The notes beneath the pieces are model-generated. The model made no database searches and was not told the DNA's origin. It worked only from the letters and a program-made list of their open reading frames with translations. The position numbers were made by a program, and so were the translations under genes. A DNA stretch of 64,000 nt from Manihot esculenta (taxonomy: Eukaryota; Streptophyta; Magnoliopsida; Malpighiales; Euphorbiaceae): assembly GCF_001659605.2 (NCBI RefSeq), contig NC_035172.2, forward strand, positions 33,531,342 through 33,595,341. Reading direction: 5' to 3'. Each line of letters opens with the position of its first letter. The first letter of the stretch is position 1. This document shows positions 34,361 through 48,700 of the stretch, piece after piece.

Positions 34361-36628
34361 GGTAATACCCAGCTAGATTCCGGCATCGGAATCCCTACCT
34401 TCCGGCGGAATCTCCGTTGAAATCTGGAATTCTGAAGATGTCAGTATTCTAGAGGGGTAAAATGTGTTTCTAAAATATTTTCACATGATTTTATAGTTTT
34501 AATGCAAAAGAAATTGAGTTTTGAAAAGAAAAGACCAATGAGACATTAGCCAGGTTCGGCCGCCGAACCTCAAGTTCGGTAGCCGAACATAGGGCTATTT
34601 CGGGAGTGCTTTAGGCTTCCGAAAGCATTGAGGGCAGAAACCAGGTTCGGCCGCCGAACATGCATGAGTTTAGGAGGCATGTTAGGCTGCCGAAGGTGGT
34701 TCAACAGGCCACCTATAAAAGGCCCTCGGACCGAAAATGGGCGAGTTTTCTCCCCATTCTCGAGCTCAGGTGTGTTCATGTCCTCCTTTGGTTCATTTCT
34801 AGTTATTTCTTCAAATCCTTCATGGTTTTTATGAGTTTTAGTTTGGGTTTTGAAGTTTTGAGCTTAAAGTTCAAGTTTTGGAGCTTGGATTCTCCATACC
34901 TTCAAGCTTGGGTCGCACCAACCCTCGATCTTCAAAAGGTAAGTATAGATCTTTATCTTTTGTGATGTTTTAAGTAAGTTTTATGAAGGGTTAAGGGCTA
35001 GGAATGCATGAGTTGTATGGATGTGCATGTTAAGGGTTTTGATACCCTTTATGATAAAAGTATGTTAATGCATGTTTATGTGATGTTTGTTGGGGGTTTA
35101 GGCTAGTTTGAGACCCCTATAGGCTTGTTGTATGAGTTGTGCATGTTTTGAAAGCGTTGGATGTGCGTGTGGGAGGTTTTGGAGGTTGATTGCATGAGGC
35201 GGAAATGGGTTCTGCCTTGCTAGGGAACCCAGGTTCGGCCGCCGAAAGTGGTTTCGGCTTCCGAACCTGCCTGTGGAAGCAATCTTTGGCCGCCAAACCT
35301 TGCCCCCGAAAATGGACTTTCGGCTCTGGAAGGGACTTCAGCCGCCGAAAGTGCCTGACTTTCGTCTCTGGAGGAGACTTTCGGCCTCCGAAAGTGCCTG
35401 ACTTTCGGATCTATGGGAGCATTCGGCCGCCGAATGTGCCGCCGAAGGTGCCCTGTCCAGCCTTCCTTTGCCTGTTTTACATGCATGTTTTGAGGTGTTT
35501 TAGAGGGTTTTTGGGGAGATGTTTAGTGTTATGTTAGAGTTGTTTGGTCCCTCATTTGAGTCCATCTATGTAGGATCGGACCTGAGGAACCGAGGTAGTC
35601 AGCAGTGTTAGCTGCTTCAGAGTTAGCCTAGAGCTAGTCAGAGGTGAGTAGAACTGAACCTTATGTTTTTGTTAAATTTAAACCAAATGATTTAAGCATG
35701 TTCATGCATCACGAATACCATGTTATGTAATAGGTTGTTTGCATTAGAATTCACAAATATGATGCATTGCATAATACGATGATGATGATGTGGATGAATA
35801 TTGAATGATCCTCTAGCCCTCAGTATGATATGATATGACATGGTATGACATGAGATGGAAAGACCGGGCGTGGCCTAATCGCCCCTGGCAATATATTATA
35901 TGTAAGGGAAGACCAGGTGTAGCCTAATCGTCCCTGGCATAGTTGGACATGTTATGATATGAGCTATGTAAGAAAAGACCAGGCGTGGCCTTATCGCTCC
36001 TGGCACAGTTGGACATATTACGATATGTAGAGGGCTATTGGTGACAAGTTCATCCTTGATGTGATATGTTTGTGATGTGATGCATTTCATGAAAGCATAT
36101 GTTCAAATGATTTTTATTATCGTTCTGCTCACTGGGCTTTATAGCTCACCCCTCTCCCCTAACCCCAGGTTTGCAGGGTCAGAGATAGTTCAGGAAGTCA
36201 ACAGGATATGGCTATGGTTATGATATGTAATAGAATAGTAGTGGACATGATGTAATGTAAAGTTATGTAATGATGTAAAAGAGTTGTATTGTAAAATAAT
36301 ATTATGTAATGTGTTCAGAGTTATAGTATTGTGCTTGGCCCGAGTTGGATAATCCCTTTGTATATGAGTTTTAGGTTATGTTGATATATGTGTTGGACCG
36401 AGTTTGACATAGGGTATGCTGACCCTAGGGGTTCTATGAGTTCAGTCATAGTGCATACACAGGTCAAGCTTGGTAAAGGTAAAGTTTTAATGTTTTATGA
36501 AAATGTTTGATCATATATGGGATTATACCAGCTGTACAGGATGCATAGTAGGCTTGCTACGGGTCCCGGCGGCCTTAAGCCGATCTGGATCCTAGCGCCG
36601 GTAGCGGTCCGATTTCCGGATCGTTACA
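34361..36628 (+). repeat. Solo LTR, Tekay family, nested in Tat gag
   Basis: The start is GGTAATACCCAGC, where the family has TGTAATACCCGGC. The end is GGATCGTTACA. TATAAAA is at 34714-34720 and the leader inverted repeat at about 34728-34765. The Tat gag coding sequence stops at the left boundary and resumes at the right. The flanks GAGGA and AGAGT do not form a clean duplication, so the ends may have mutated. Three copies of a GACCAGG...CCTGGC unit lie at 35861-36005. Confidence 0.88.
35861..36005 (+). repeat. Tandem units with GACCAGG/CCTGGC inverted ends inside LTR
   Basis: Three units each contain GACC(A/G)GG, a short spacer with GGCCTAATCG or a variant, and CCTGGCA, spaced 50-65 bp apart. 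Similar units occur at 11630-11780, in one or two copies at 5900-6000 and 8220-8330, and (opposite strand) at 43950-44100 and 51620-51720. The copy number differs between LTRs. Confidence 0.7.
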
Positions 36629-39600
36629 AGAGTGTAGACCAAAAGCTGCAAAAGATGAGAGAGCAGCTCTTGGCCGAGTTGGGAACGAAGGATCAGAATC
36701 AAACTCTCCTGCCCACCTCTCCACCCTTCTCGAAGTGGGTGTAGCAGGAGATCGTCCCCAAAAAATTTATGATGCCGCCTATGGCCACATATGACGGAGC
36801 TAGGAACCCCCGAGAGCACGTCTTGAACTACAAAACTTTCATGGAACTGCAGACTTTATCAGATGCCTTGATGTGCAAGGTATTCCAACGACGCTCTCGG
36901 GGCCAACACGGGCATGGTTTAACAGCCTTGAAACCGGAAGCATCAGAAGCTTTGGAGATCTGGCCACTCGCTTCATCAGCCGGTTCATTGCCGGGGTGCC
37001 TGTAGACAGAAAGACGAGTTATCTGGAGACAGTCAGGTAGAGAAGGGATGAATCGCTCAGGGAATACGTTGCCCATTTCAATATGGAGGCCTTGCAGATT
37101 CCCGAGCTAGATGAGGGTAGAGTAGTGGAGGCCATGCAGAAAGGGACGACCTCGCCCGAGTTCTTTGGCTCGTTGAGCAGGAAGCCTCCTACCTCACTGG
37201 CCGAACTGATGAAAAGGGCAGAGAAATACATAAGGCAGGATGATGCCTTGATGACAAGTAGGTTCACCAAAGGAGTAGCAGATAAGGGGAAAGCCCCGGA
37301 GGAAAGGAGGCCAGAAAAGCAGGAGAAGAAGCAAGGCAGAAGGCTTGAGCCCTACAGACAGCTCTGGGAGCGAAGGGACCAAAGACCCCTCCCTCCTAAG
37401 GTCCCAGAATAGAAATCACTTCCCCCGTGGGTTCCAGAGAAGCCGACCCCACTCAATGCCTCTAGAGCCGAAGTGCTCATGGCCGTTCAAGACAAGGAAT
37501 TCCTACAATGGCCCAGACCTATAAGAACGGAAGCAGACCAGCGAGATCCTGACAAATATTGTCAGTATCATCGCACACATAGCCACAACACCAATAACTA
37601 CTACCAGTTGATTACTGAGATTGAGAGGCTAATAAAGAGGGGACACCTCAAAAACTTTGTAAAGAAGCCGGAGGGACAAAGGCCTCAGCCGAACCCAGCA
37701 GCGCGAACACTCAGAAGAACGAGAGCAGGGCCAGTGAATGATGGGTCTAGTGGGACCATCAACATGATTGTCAAAGGGACAGGAGGTCAGATGAGCCGAA
37801 GGGGGAAGAAGAGAGGCCGAGATGGGGAAAGCAGCAATGCCGAGGTCATGCAGGTCGTCGAGCACTCTCCAGTGGCCATCACTTTCTCTCCGGAGGATGC
37901 TCAGGGTGTTCAGATGCCTCATGACGACGCCCTTGTCATTGAAGCCATCATTCACAACTACCGGGTGAAGAATATCTTGGTGGATGATGGAAGCAAGGTG
38001 AACCTGCTACCCTACAGAGTTTTTCAACAAATGGGAATCCCTGAGGAACAGTTGGTCCGGGATCAGGCACTGGTCAAGGGGATTGGAGGAGTCCCAGTAC
38101 CCGTGGAGGGGAAGGTAAAACTGGCTCTCACTTTAGGCGAAACGCCAAGAACTCGCACCCACTACGCGGTGTTCTTGGTGGTCAAACTCCCCCTGAGCTA
38201 CAACGCGATACTGGGAAGACCTGCACTATTCGATTTCAAGGCCGTCACAAGCATCAGATACCTGGCCATGAAATTCCCAACGGAGGCAGGAGTGGGAGTG
38301 GTCAGGGGAGGTCAGGAAGAGGCAAGAGCGGTGTACCTAGCCGCAGTGGCAGAGCTGAGCTCGGCAGGAGAGAAGCTAGACTCAGAGGTGCTTGAGGTCA
38401 GGGACGAAAAGAAAGAGGCCAGGACAGAGCCGGTCAGAGAACTGGAGACTTTTCCCTTATCAAAAGCAGAGGCAGATAAAGTCTTCAGTCTCAACGTCGG
38501 CCTCACCGAAGAGCAGAAAATCGAGGTCATGGCCCTGATCCGAGGTCACTCGTCAAGCTTTGCCTGGAAGCCTTCTGACATGCCCGGGATTGACCCCGGA
38601 GTAATGACGCACAAGCTGAATATCCTCCCAGAAGCCAGCCCAGTGAAGCAGAAGAAAAGGGTGGTAGGAAGGGAAAAACAACAGGCCACCAGGGAAGAGG
38701 TACGAAAGCTAGAAGAGGCCGAGTTTATTAGGGAAGTGATGTACCCACAATGGTTAGCAAATCCTGTATTAGTCAAAAAAGTAATGGCAAATATAGAATG
38801 TGTATAGACTTCACTGACCTAAATCAAGCATGTCCCAAGGATTGTTACCCCCTCCCTGACATTAATAAAATGGTCGACTCTACGGTCGGTTTTGATTATA
38901 TGTCGTCTTTGGATGCTATGTCTGGGTATCACCAAATTCCAATGGACAGATTGGATGAAGAAAAGACCTCGTTCATAACAGAAGATGGGACTTATTGTTA
39001 TAAGGCCATGCCCTTCGGGCTGAAGAATGCCGGGGCAACATACCAAAGACTGATGAACAAAATCTTCAAAAGTCAGATCGGCAGGAACATAGAAGTTTAT
39101 GTAGATGATATGGTGGTCAAAAGCCCAACCTTCCAACAGCACATGGTAGATCTGAGGGAGGTATTCGAGGTGCTTGAACAGTACAGAATGAGGCTGAACC
39201 CAGCGAAATGTGCCTTCTTCATCAGGGGAGGAAAATTCCTGGGGTACATGGTAAGTGGGAAAGGCATTGAGCCCAATCCTGAGGAAGTGGAAGCTATCTT
39301 GAACATGCCAGAGCCAACCTGCATAAGAGATGTCCAGAGACTTACCGGGAGAGTGGTGGCGCTCAATCGCTTCATGTCGAGGTCGGCTGAAAGATGCTTG
39401 CCGTTTTTTAAGAAGTTGAGGAAAGTGTTGAACTTCGAATGGACCGAGGACTGCCGAGAAGCTTTCTAAGAGCTCAAAAGTTATCTTAGCTCGCCTCATG
39501 TGCTCAGCAGTCCGATGGAGGGAGAAGAGCTCCTGATTTATTTATCAGCCTCAGAACAAGCCGTCAGTGCCGTGTTGGTTAGAGTGGAAGGAGGGGAACA

Positions 39601-42600
39601 GAAGCCTGTCTTCTATGTCAGCAAGGTGCTTAAAGATACCGAGATCAGATATTTGAACATTGAGAAGATGGCATACGCTCTGTTGCTAGCAGTCCAGAAG
39701 TTTAGGGTCTATCTGGAAAGCCATCAGGGAGTAGTGATGACAAACCAGCCTCTGAAGAAGATCCTCCACAGACCAGAAACATCAGGTCGGATGCTGACTT
39801 GGTCCATTAAGATTAGCCCTTACTGTCTAGAGTACCGACCTCAGACCGCTATAAAATCTCAGGCCCTGGCTGACTTCATAGCAAAGTGCTCATTCAATGA
39901 AGAACGAAAGGAGCCGGGTAAACTAGCTTCTGACGCATCAGGAAATGAGACAGAGGGGCAGTCCTCTCAAGAATTCGACTGGAAACTATATGTGGATGGG
40001 GCATCAGGCGCCGGGGGCAGTGGCGCTGGAATAATGCTGAAGGGACCTAGAGAATTTAAAGTCTGCTATGCCTTGCGCCTAGAATTCAAGGCCTCCAATA
40101 ATGTGGCAGAGTATGAAGCCCTAATAAATGGGATGCTGGTAGCAATGGAGGTAGGGGCAACCGACCTCGAAGTGAATAGTGATTCCCAGCTGGTGATTAA
40201 TCAGATAACCGGGGCGTATCAGGCCAGAGACCCAATCATGCAGAATTACCTGGCAAAGGTAAAAGCCATAGAAACCGAGCTCAAGGGTCGGAGAGTCACA
40301 GTTAAATACCAAAGAATACCTCGAGAGGAGAATGAGGAAGCAGACTTGCTCAGTCAGCTAACCAGAGAAGAACTAGAACAACTCCCTGATGAGGTATACA
40401 TACAGCATGTTAGCACACCTGCCTTTGACAAAACGGCCACTGTATTGCAGGTGGAGCAGAATCATACCTGGATGACCCCGTACCTGGAGTACCTAGAAAA
40501 AGGAAAGCTCCCCGAGGACAAAGATGAAGCAAAAAAGATAGTAGCTCGTGCCACTAATTACCAAGCAGTAAGGGGGACTTTATACAGAAGGGGAAAATCC
40601 AGCCCGTGGCTCCGATACGTGAGCCCGGAGGAGGCAATAAAGGTGATGGAAGAGATACACAGGGGAATGTGTGAAGCTCATGAAGGAGCAGGAACGCTGG
40701 CTAATAAGATATTCAGGCAAGGGTACTACTGGCCCACTATCAAGAAGGAGGTAGAGGAGTTTGTCCGAAGATGCGATGTATGCCAGAGGTTTGCCAACGC
40801 CATCAATGTCCCAGCCACTCCTCAATCCAGCATATCCAGCCCGTGGCCATTCTCGCAGTGGGGGATAGACATCCTGGGACCTTTTCCTAAGACCACGGGA
40901 CAGAAAAAAATTTGTAGTAGTGGCTGTGGAGTACTTCTCCAAATGGCCAGAGGCTGAGGCAATCCCCACAATCATAGCCCACAAGATGATAGACTTTGTA
41001 TGGGGGAACATCATCTGCAGGTTTGGTGTACCGAGGGTGCTCATCTCAGACAACGGCAGAAAATTTGACTGCAGTGCCTTCAGAGCATTTACGGCAAACA
41101 TGGGCATATGGTACAAATTCTCCTCAGTGGCCCATCCTCAAACCAACGGCCAGACAGAGGTCACCAATCGAGCTATCCTCCAAAGATTAAAAAAACAGCT
41201 GGATTGGGCAAAGGCGAACTGGGTGGAAGAGCTCAATAGCATCCTGTGGGCACTCCGAACTACCCCCAGGACGTCCACTAAAGAAACGCCTTTTGCACTC
41301 GCATTTGGCACTGAGGCCGTAGTCCCAGTCGAGTTGCAAGTCCCTACACACCGAGTCTAGTTCAACAGTGAAAGCACTAACGACGATAAATTGAGAAGTA
41401 ACCTGGATGCCCTGGAGGAAGTCAGGGAGGAAGCTCAGATCCGTACTGCCGCTTATCAACAAAGAGCAGCCCGCTATTATAATCAAAGAGTCAAGAAAAG
41501 AAGCCTGAAAGTAGGAGACCTAGCCCTGAGAAACTTGAAAGCTACAGGAAAAAGAGCTGCAGTAGGCAAGTTGGCGCCGACCTGGGAGGGCCCATTCAGA
41601 ATAGCAAAAGTGGTCAAGCCAGGGGTATGCCGAATTGAGGACATGCATGGAAACCCTAAGCCCCACGCCTGGAATATCCAACATCTTAAAAGTGTAATAC
41701 CCGACGAGAGTCCGGCGTCGGAAGTCCTATTGTCCGGTGGCATTTCTGATGTCGGAATCCTTTGGAAGGGTACGGATTATGTTTTCCTATGTTTTGAAAG
41801 CGTTTTCATGTTTTCAAGTGTTTAAAGAAGTAAGGTTTTGCAAGAAAAGCACCAAGGCAGAAAAGCCAAGGTTCGGCCGCCGAAAGTGACTTTCGGCCGC
41901 CGAACGTGCATGGCATTCGGGTTCTCATTCGGCCGTCGTAGTTGGTCTGGCCAGCCAACTATAAAAGGCCCTAGGTCGGTCAAATGGATAAGATTTGCTT
42001 TCCATTTGCACGAGCTGAGGTGAGACTTGATCTTCCTTGTGTGATTTATGTGTTGTTTGATATGTTTGTTTGAGGTGTAGGATAGGTTTAGACCTCTTTA
42101 TGCATGTTAGATGGTATATGCTAGTTGGGAGTAGTTGCTATGCATGTTGGACAGGTTTTGGGTGAAGTTTGCATGAAACAGAGCAGGTTTCTGCCCAACG
42201 GGCAAAACCAGGTTCGTCCGCCGAAGGAAGGTTCGGCCGCCGAACCCCTTGTGGAGGCAGTTTCGGCTGCCAAAGCTTGCCCCCGAACATTTGGACTTTC
42301 ATCTCTGGAGGCAAGGTTCGCCCGCCGAAAGTGCCGCCGAAGGTTGAGTGTCGTCTCTGGATGAGACTTTCGGCTGCCGAAGGTGCCGCCGAACATGCAT
42401 GAGTTTCGTCTCTGGAGGGGAGTTTCGGCCGCCGAACCTGCCGCCGAAAGTGCCCTGTCCAGCTTTCTTTTGCATGGTTTATGTGATTATTCTAGGATGC
42501 TTTAGAGGGTTTTTGGGGAGTTTCTTAGAGATGTTCTTGAGTTAGTTTGGTCCCTCATTCTAGTCCACCTGTGTAGGTACGGACTAGAGGAACCAAGGAG

Positions 42601-43298
42601 TTCAGCAGTGAGCACTGCTTCAGAACCTGCAGAGTCAGTACAGAGTCAGCCAGAGGTGAGTGGAACTGAACTAAATCTTCTCATATGAGAACTTAAACAT
42701 TTTTCGCATGTTTCATGCATCATTCATGCCATGTGTATAATATTGCTCACTAAGGCAATAGCACGAAGATGTTGCATTAATCAGTGCATGTACAGATCGG
42801 GCGTAGCTTGGATTTATTAGCCCCCTAAATGAAGACCTGAGGAGCCCTGAAAGGGCCGGGTACACGGTACCATAGGGTGCTGAATGAAGACCTGAGGAGC
42901 TCCTTCGCGGGCCGGGCAATGTGGGGGAAATTTGAATTAGTCCGTCTGAGATTATGTGATTTACTTGTGTTGTGATGCATTCCATGAGCTCATGTTTTAC
43001 AACATGTTTTATATGTACTACTCTTTTTATGTAAATGTTTTATGTTATATGTATGAAAACCCAGGCTTAACAGGATATGAGGTAGCCCACCTAGAGCAAA
43101 GACGAGAGCTCTAGCAGGGATTTACAGGGGAAAGATAGTGTATGCACAGGTTAAGCCTTGGAACAGAGAAAATTTTTAAGTTTTACAGAAAATGTATGAT
43201 CATGTATGGGATTTCACAGGTACACAGAGTTCACAGCAGGCTTGCTACGGGTCCCGGCGGCCTTAAGCCGATCTGGATCCTAGCGCCGATAGCAGTTC

Positions 43299-45604
43299 TG
43301 TAACGATCCGAAAATCGGACCGCTACCGGCGCTAGGATCCAAGTCGGCTTAAGGCAGCCAGGACCCGTAGCAAGCGTGACATACAACCTGTAAACCTATT
43401 TAATCCCATACATGATCAAGAATATACATAAAAATTAAAACTTTTCTTTCATCATTTCCTCATACACCAACTCAACCTGTACATGCACTGAACATAAACA
43501 TAACTATAGACATTGATCCCTCTGTGGGACCTCATCAATGCCCCCAATGGGCTACATAACATGCGTTGAGTTAGTTCACATATACATCATAAAACATCTG
43601 AGATCATGTATAAAAAAAGGGATTACAATATACTATGGTCAAGCACACTTCTAAACCTCAATATCATCATTACATAACATAACTATTCATCACTTTACAA
43701 TTTATCATTCTACAATTCGTCATGTCCACATTCTATCTATTACATACATAAGACTTCATTACTCTTGCTGACCTCCTGGTCTACCCTGTACCTGCAAGTC
43801 TGGGGGTTAAGGGAGAGGGGTGAGCTACAATAGCCCAGTGAGCAGAATAATGAAAAACAACATTTAAATTCTCATGCCATCATGTAATGCAACACATCAC
43901 AACAAATCACATCTCGGATGGTATTGTCACCAATAGTCCTCTACATTCCAAAGTGCCGGGACGTAGAATGGGTACAACCGGTCTTTCTCTTAACATAACA
44001 TATCATAACATTCCAATGTGCCAGGGACGTAGAATGGGTACAACCTGGACTTTCTCTTACATAGTGCCAGGGACGTAGAATGGGTACAACCTGGACTTCC
44101 ATACCATATCATGCCGTAACATCATCATACCATATGAGGACTAAAGGATCATCCAATAACCAATCCACATCAACATCATAAATGCAATGCAACATATTCG
44201 TGAATTCTAATGCAAACAACCTAATTCATCACATGGCATTCATGATGCATGAACATGCCAAAAACTTTATAATTTAATTGCTTTAAATCGTAAAGGTTTA
44301 TTCTACTCACCTCTGGCTGAAGCTCTACTGACTCAGAAGCAGCTGAACTCACTGCTGGGGTCCTCGGTTCCTCGGGTCCGAACCTACACAGATGGACTCA
44401 AATGAGGAACCAAACAACTAGAACAAAACTCTAAAAACATCCCCCAAAAACCCCCTAGAACATCATGAAACAACCATAGAAAAAAATGCAAAGGAAGGCT
44501 GAACAGGGCACTTTCGGCGGCAGGTTCGGCGGCCGAAAGTCCCTCCAGAGCCGAAAGTCAGGCAGGTTCGGCGGCACCTTCGGCGGCCGAAACTCCCAGA
44601 CAGAGGCGAAACTCATGCATGTTCGGCGGCACTTTCAGCGGCCGAAACTCCCAGACAGAGACGAAAGTCTCCTTTCGGGGGCAGGCTTCGGCAGCCGAAA
44701 GGCTTGCCTCCCCAGCCATGTTCGGCGGCCGAAAGTCCTTCGGCTGCCGAACCTGGTTTCTGCCAAAGGGCAGAAACTTGGCTCCTCTTGTCTCCAAAGC
44801 CTCCCAAACCTTCTAATCATGCATAAACCTATTCTACAACACTCATACACAAGCATACAAGTTCCTAGGGGCTTCTAACCATCCTAAACCCCATCTACAA
44901 CACATCAAACAACACAAATCCAACATACATTGCCCATAAACCAACAAAAACCCAAAAACTCATAAAACCCTACACATGCATTTCTACTCTCAAGAATCAA
45001 CTTAAAACTTGTTAAAAACATGTAGTGAGCTCAAGATCGGCCCTTACCTCTTGTAGATCGAGAGGAAGACGACCCTAGCTCGGAGATGGGAGAGATTTGA
45101 GTTCTTGAACCTCAAAGCTCCAAAACTTGCTTTAAACTCGAAAAATCTTCAAAACAAAGTAAAAATTATGAAAATCTTGAAAGATCTGAAGGAAAGGACT
45201 CAAGATTGGTGAGGGACGGCGGAGAGCTCACCTTGGCCGACAATGGGGAGAAAAAGCTCGCCCGTTTTCGGCTAAGGGACCCTTTTATAGTGGCTGGCCA
45301 GGCCACGTTCGGGGGCCGAACGTGCCTCCGCATGCATGCCATGTTCGGCGGCCGAACTTGAGGTTTCCCTCACTATGCCTTCGGGGGCCTAAGGCACACC
45401 CGAAATGCCTGCATGTTCGGCAGCCGAACCTGGGTTTTCCTCCAAGGTTGTTTTCATGCAAAAACTCATTTCCTTTTTACTTAAAACCATAAAACACATT
45501 AAAAATTTTATGAAAACATGGTCTTACCCTTCTAGAGGTCTCCGACATCCGAGATTCCACCGAACGGTAGGAATTTCGATACCGGAGTCTAGCCGGGTAT
45601 TACA
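43299..45604 (-). repeat. 3' LTR of element E (left copy)
   Basis: On the plus strand it runs from TGTAACGATCCG to CCGGGTATTACA. The TATA box (CTATAAAAGG on the minus strand) is at about 45292-45300. GC-rich palindromes lie at 44510-44760. Compared with the right LTR it has one extra unit of a GGGACGTAGAATGGGTACAA repeat at about 44020-44070 and lacks one palindrome copy near 45365. Confidence 0.95.
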
Positions 45605-45622
45605 TTCTCCCCCCCTTAAGAA
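45605..45622 (-). other. Polypurine tract of element E
   Basis: On the minus strand a TTAAGGGGGGGAGAA-type purine run directly precedes the TGTAATACCC LTR start. It corresponds to the tract at 6875-6887. Confidence 0.85.
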
Positions 45623-45712
45623 CATTCGTCCCCGAATGTTCCTCAACTAGCACATAGCATGGCATACACATATCATACATACAAAGCACATAAAACTCAC
45701 AAGGAACTAACC

Positions 45713-48700
45713 TCAGAAAAGATAAGGATATTGCCGGAGCATGGACTCCCGTGTCTCCCAAGTACATTCTTCCATATTGTGGTGGTTCCACAGGACTTTC
45801 ACCATCGGGATTTCCTTGTTTCTCAGCTTTCTGATCTGGGTGTCTACGATCCGTACTGGCTTCTCAACATAGGTGAGATCTTCTTGGATCTCCACATCAG
45901 GCTCACTAAGAACCTTGTCCGGATCTGACACAAATTTTCTCAACATCGAAACATGGAAAACCGGATGGATTCTTTCCATTGAAGCAGGCAAATCTAGCTT
46001 GTACGACACATTTCCAATCTTTTGTAAGATTTCAAAGGGTCCGATGTATCGTGGGGCTAGTTTACCTTTCTTCCCAAAGCGAACCACTCCTTTCATTGGA
46101 GACACCTTGAGCAATACCAGGTCCCCCTCCTGAAACTCTACCTGTCTTCTGCGGATGTCTGCATAACTCTTCTGTCTGCTTGCAGCAGTTTTGATCCTTT
46201 CTCTGATTATGGGTACTACCCTGCTGGTAATCTCTACTAGCTCAGGCCCTGCCAAGGCTTTCTCTCCAACTTCTTCCCAGCAAGCAGGTGACCTGCACTT
46301 CCTTCCGTATAAAGCTTCATATAGAGCCATCCCGATGCTAGCATGATGGCTGTTATTGTAGGCAAACTCCACCAAGGGTAGATGCTGCCTCCAAGAACCG
46401 CCAAAATCCAGCACACACATTCTAAGCATATCCTCTATTGTCTGGATGGTCCTTTCTGATTGTCCGTCCGTCTGTGGATGGAAAGCAGTGCTAAAATCCA
46501 ACCTGGTACCCATGGCATTCTGCAGACTCTGCCAAAACCTGGAGGTGAACTGGGGCCCTCTATCGGACACTATTAAAACAGGAACCCCATGCAGTCTGAC
46601 GATCTCATCAACATACACCTGCGCCAACTTGTCCACAGAATAGCCACTCCTGACAGGGATGAAGTAAGCAGATTTGGTGGTCTGTCCACAATCACCCATA
46701 TGGAGTCCAATCTGTTGGACGCCGCCGGTAACCCCACTACGAAGTCCATAGCTATATTCTCCCATTTCCACTCTGGAATAGGTAGCGGGTTAAGCATTCC
46801 AGCCGGCTTCTGATGTTCCAGCTTCACCCTCTGACACACTTCGCAGGCTGACACAAACTGTGCCACTTCTTTATTCATCGCTGGCCACCAATAAACTTTC
46901 CTCAGATCTTGATACATCTTGGTGGCTCCGGGGTGAACGTTGTATCTTGCATTATGAGCCTCTCTCATAATGTCTCCTTTTAGCCCTATGTCATCTGGTA
47001 CACACAATCGACTCCCATAGCGGAGGATCCCATTACTGTCAAATCTGAATTCACTGTCCTTGCCCGACTGAACAGTCCTGGCAATCTTTATTAACTCTGG
47101 ATCCTCATGCTGTTTCTGAGCCACCTACTCCAAAAACACGGGTGCCACTCTCATCTGAGCAACCAAAGCACCTGTACCAGACAACTCCAACTGTAGACCT
47201 TCATCAATGAGCTTGTAAAACTCCTTCACCACTGGTCTCCTCTCTGCCGTGATGTGGGATAGACTGCCTAGTGACTTCCAGCTTAGGGCGTCTGCCACGA
47301 CATTCGCCTTACCCGAATGATACTGAATCTTGCAATCGTAATCACTCAGCAGCTCTACCCATCTTCTCTGTCTCAAGTTCAAATCTCTTTGACTCAGGAT
47401 GTACTGCAGACTCAGGATGTACTGCAGACTCTTATGATCTGTGAAGATCTCACATTTTACCCCATAGAGGTAGTGGCTCCACATCTTGAGTAAAAAGATT
47501 ACGGCTGCCATCTCTAGGTCATGCGTGGGGTAATTCAACTCGTGCTTCTTCAGCTGTCTAGAAGCATAAGCAATTACCCTTTCATTCTGCATTAGTACAC
47601 AACCCAGTCCCACACGGGACGCATCACAAAAGACTGTAAAGTCTTTATCACTAGATGGCAGGGCTAACACTGGTGCTGAAGTCAACCTCTTCTTAAGCTC
47701 TTCAAAACTCTCTTCGCACTGGTCGGTCCACACAAACTTCTGATTCTTCCTGGTTAACCTGGTTAGAGGAGCTGCAATCTTTGAGAAGTCCTGAACGAAC
47801 CTCCTGTAGTAACCTGCCAAACCCAAGAAACTCCTGATTTCTATCACTGAAGTGGGTTTAGGCCAGTTAGCTACAGCTTCTATCTTCTTGGGGTCCACCT
47901 CTATTCCATTTTCTGACACCACATGCCCCAAGAACGAAATGCTCCTCAGCCAGAACTCACATTTAGAGAACTTGGCATACAAGCCATGTTCCTTCAAGGT
48001 CTGTAGAACCAACCTCAGATGATGGGCATGCTCCTCTGCATTCCTGGAGTACACTAAGATATCATCTATGAAGACAATAACAAAGTGATCCAGGTACTGG
48101 CTAAACACTCTGTTCATGAGATCCATGAATGCTGCAGGGGCGTTGGTTAACCCGAACGGCATTACAAGGAACTCAAAATGCCCATATCTGGTCTTGAAAG
48201 CTGTCTTTGGCACATCTTCTTCTCTAATCCTCAGCTGATGGTACCCCGATCTCAGATCTATTTTGGAGAAACAACCCGCTCCGGCTAGCTGGTCAAATAA
48301 ATCGTCGATCCTTGGCAATGGGTACCTATTCTTGGTAGTGACTTTGTTCAACTGCCTGTAGTCGATACAAAGTCGAAGGGATCCATCCTTCTTTCTGACA
48401 AACAAGACTGGTGCACCCCAAAGTGAGGTGCTCGGTCGGATGAAGCCCCTTTTCTACCAGCTCTTGCAACTGTTCTTTCAATTCCTTCAACTCAGCTGGA
48501 GCCATCCTGTAGGGAGGAATAGAGATCGGTCGGGTTCCAGGCATCAGTTCTATCTCAAACTCTATCTCCCTAGCAGGTGGTAAACCTGGCAGCTCGTCTA
48601 GGAAGACGTCTAGAAACTCTCTAACCACTGGCACCGAGGCTGGCTCTCTAACCTGACTGCTAAGCTCTCTCACATGAGCCAAATACCCCTGACATCCCTT

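Noticed and set aside
34351..36633. Target-site duplication for the solo LTR at 34361-36628
   Set aside because: Flanks GAGGA and AGAGT do not match well enough; I report the LTR without a confirmed TSD.
38819..39499. 226-residue minus-strand open frame opposite Tat RT
   Set aside because: Shadow of the conserved RT coding strand; the plus strand carries the RT motifs including YVDD.
44486..44878. Arg/Gly-rich open frames across the palindrome cluster (also at 5157-5562, 7585-7887, 10833-11330, 35190-35537, 42121-42402, 52075-52498)
   Set aside because: They arise because TTCGGCNGCCGAA-type repeats lack stop codons in several frames. They lie inside LTRs, have no conserved domain, and equivalent frames exist on both strands.
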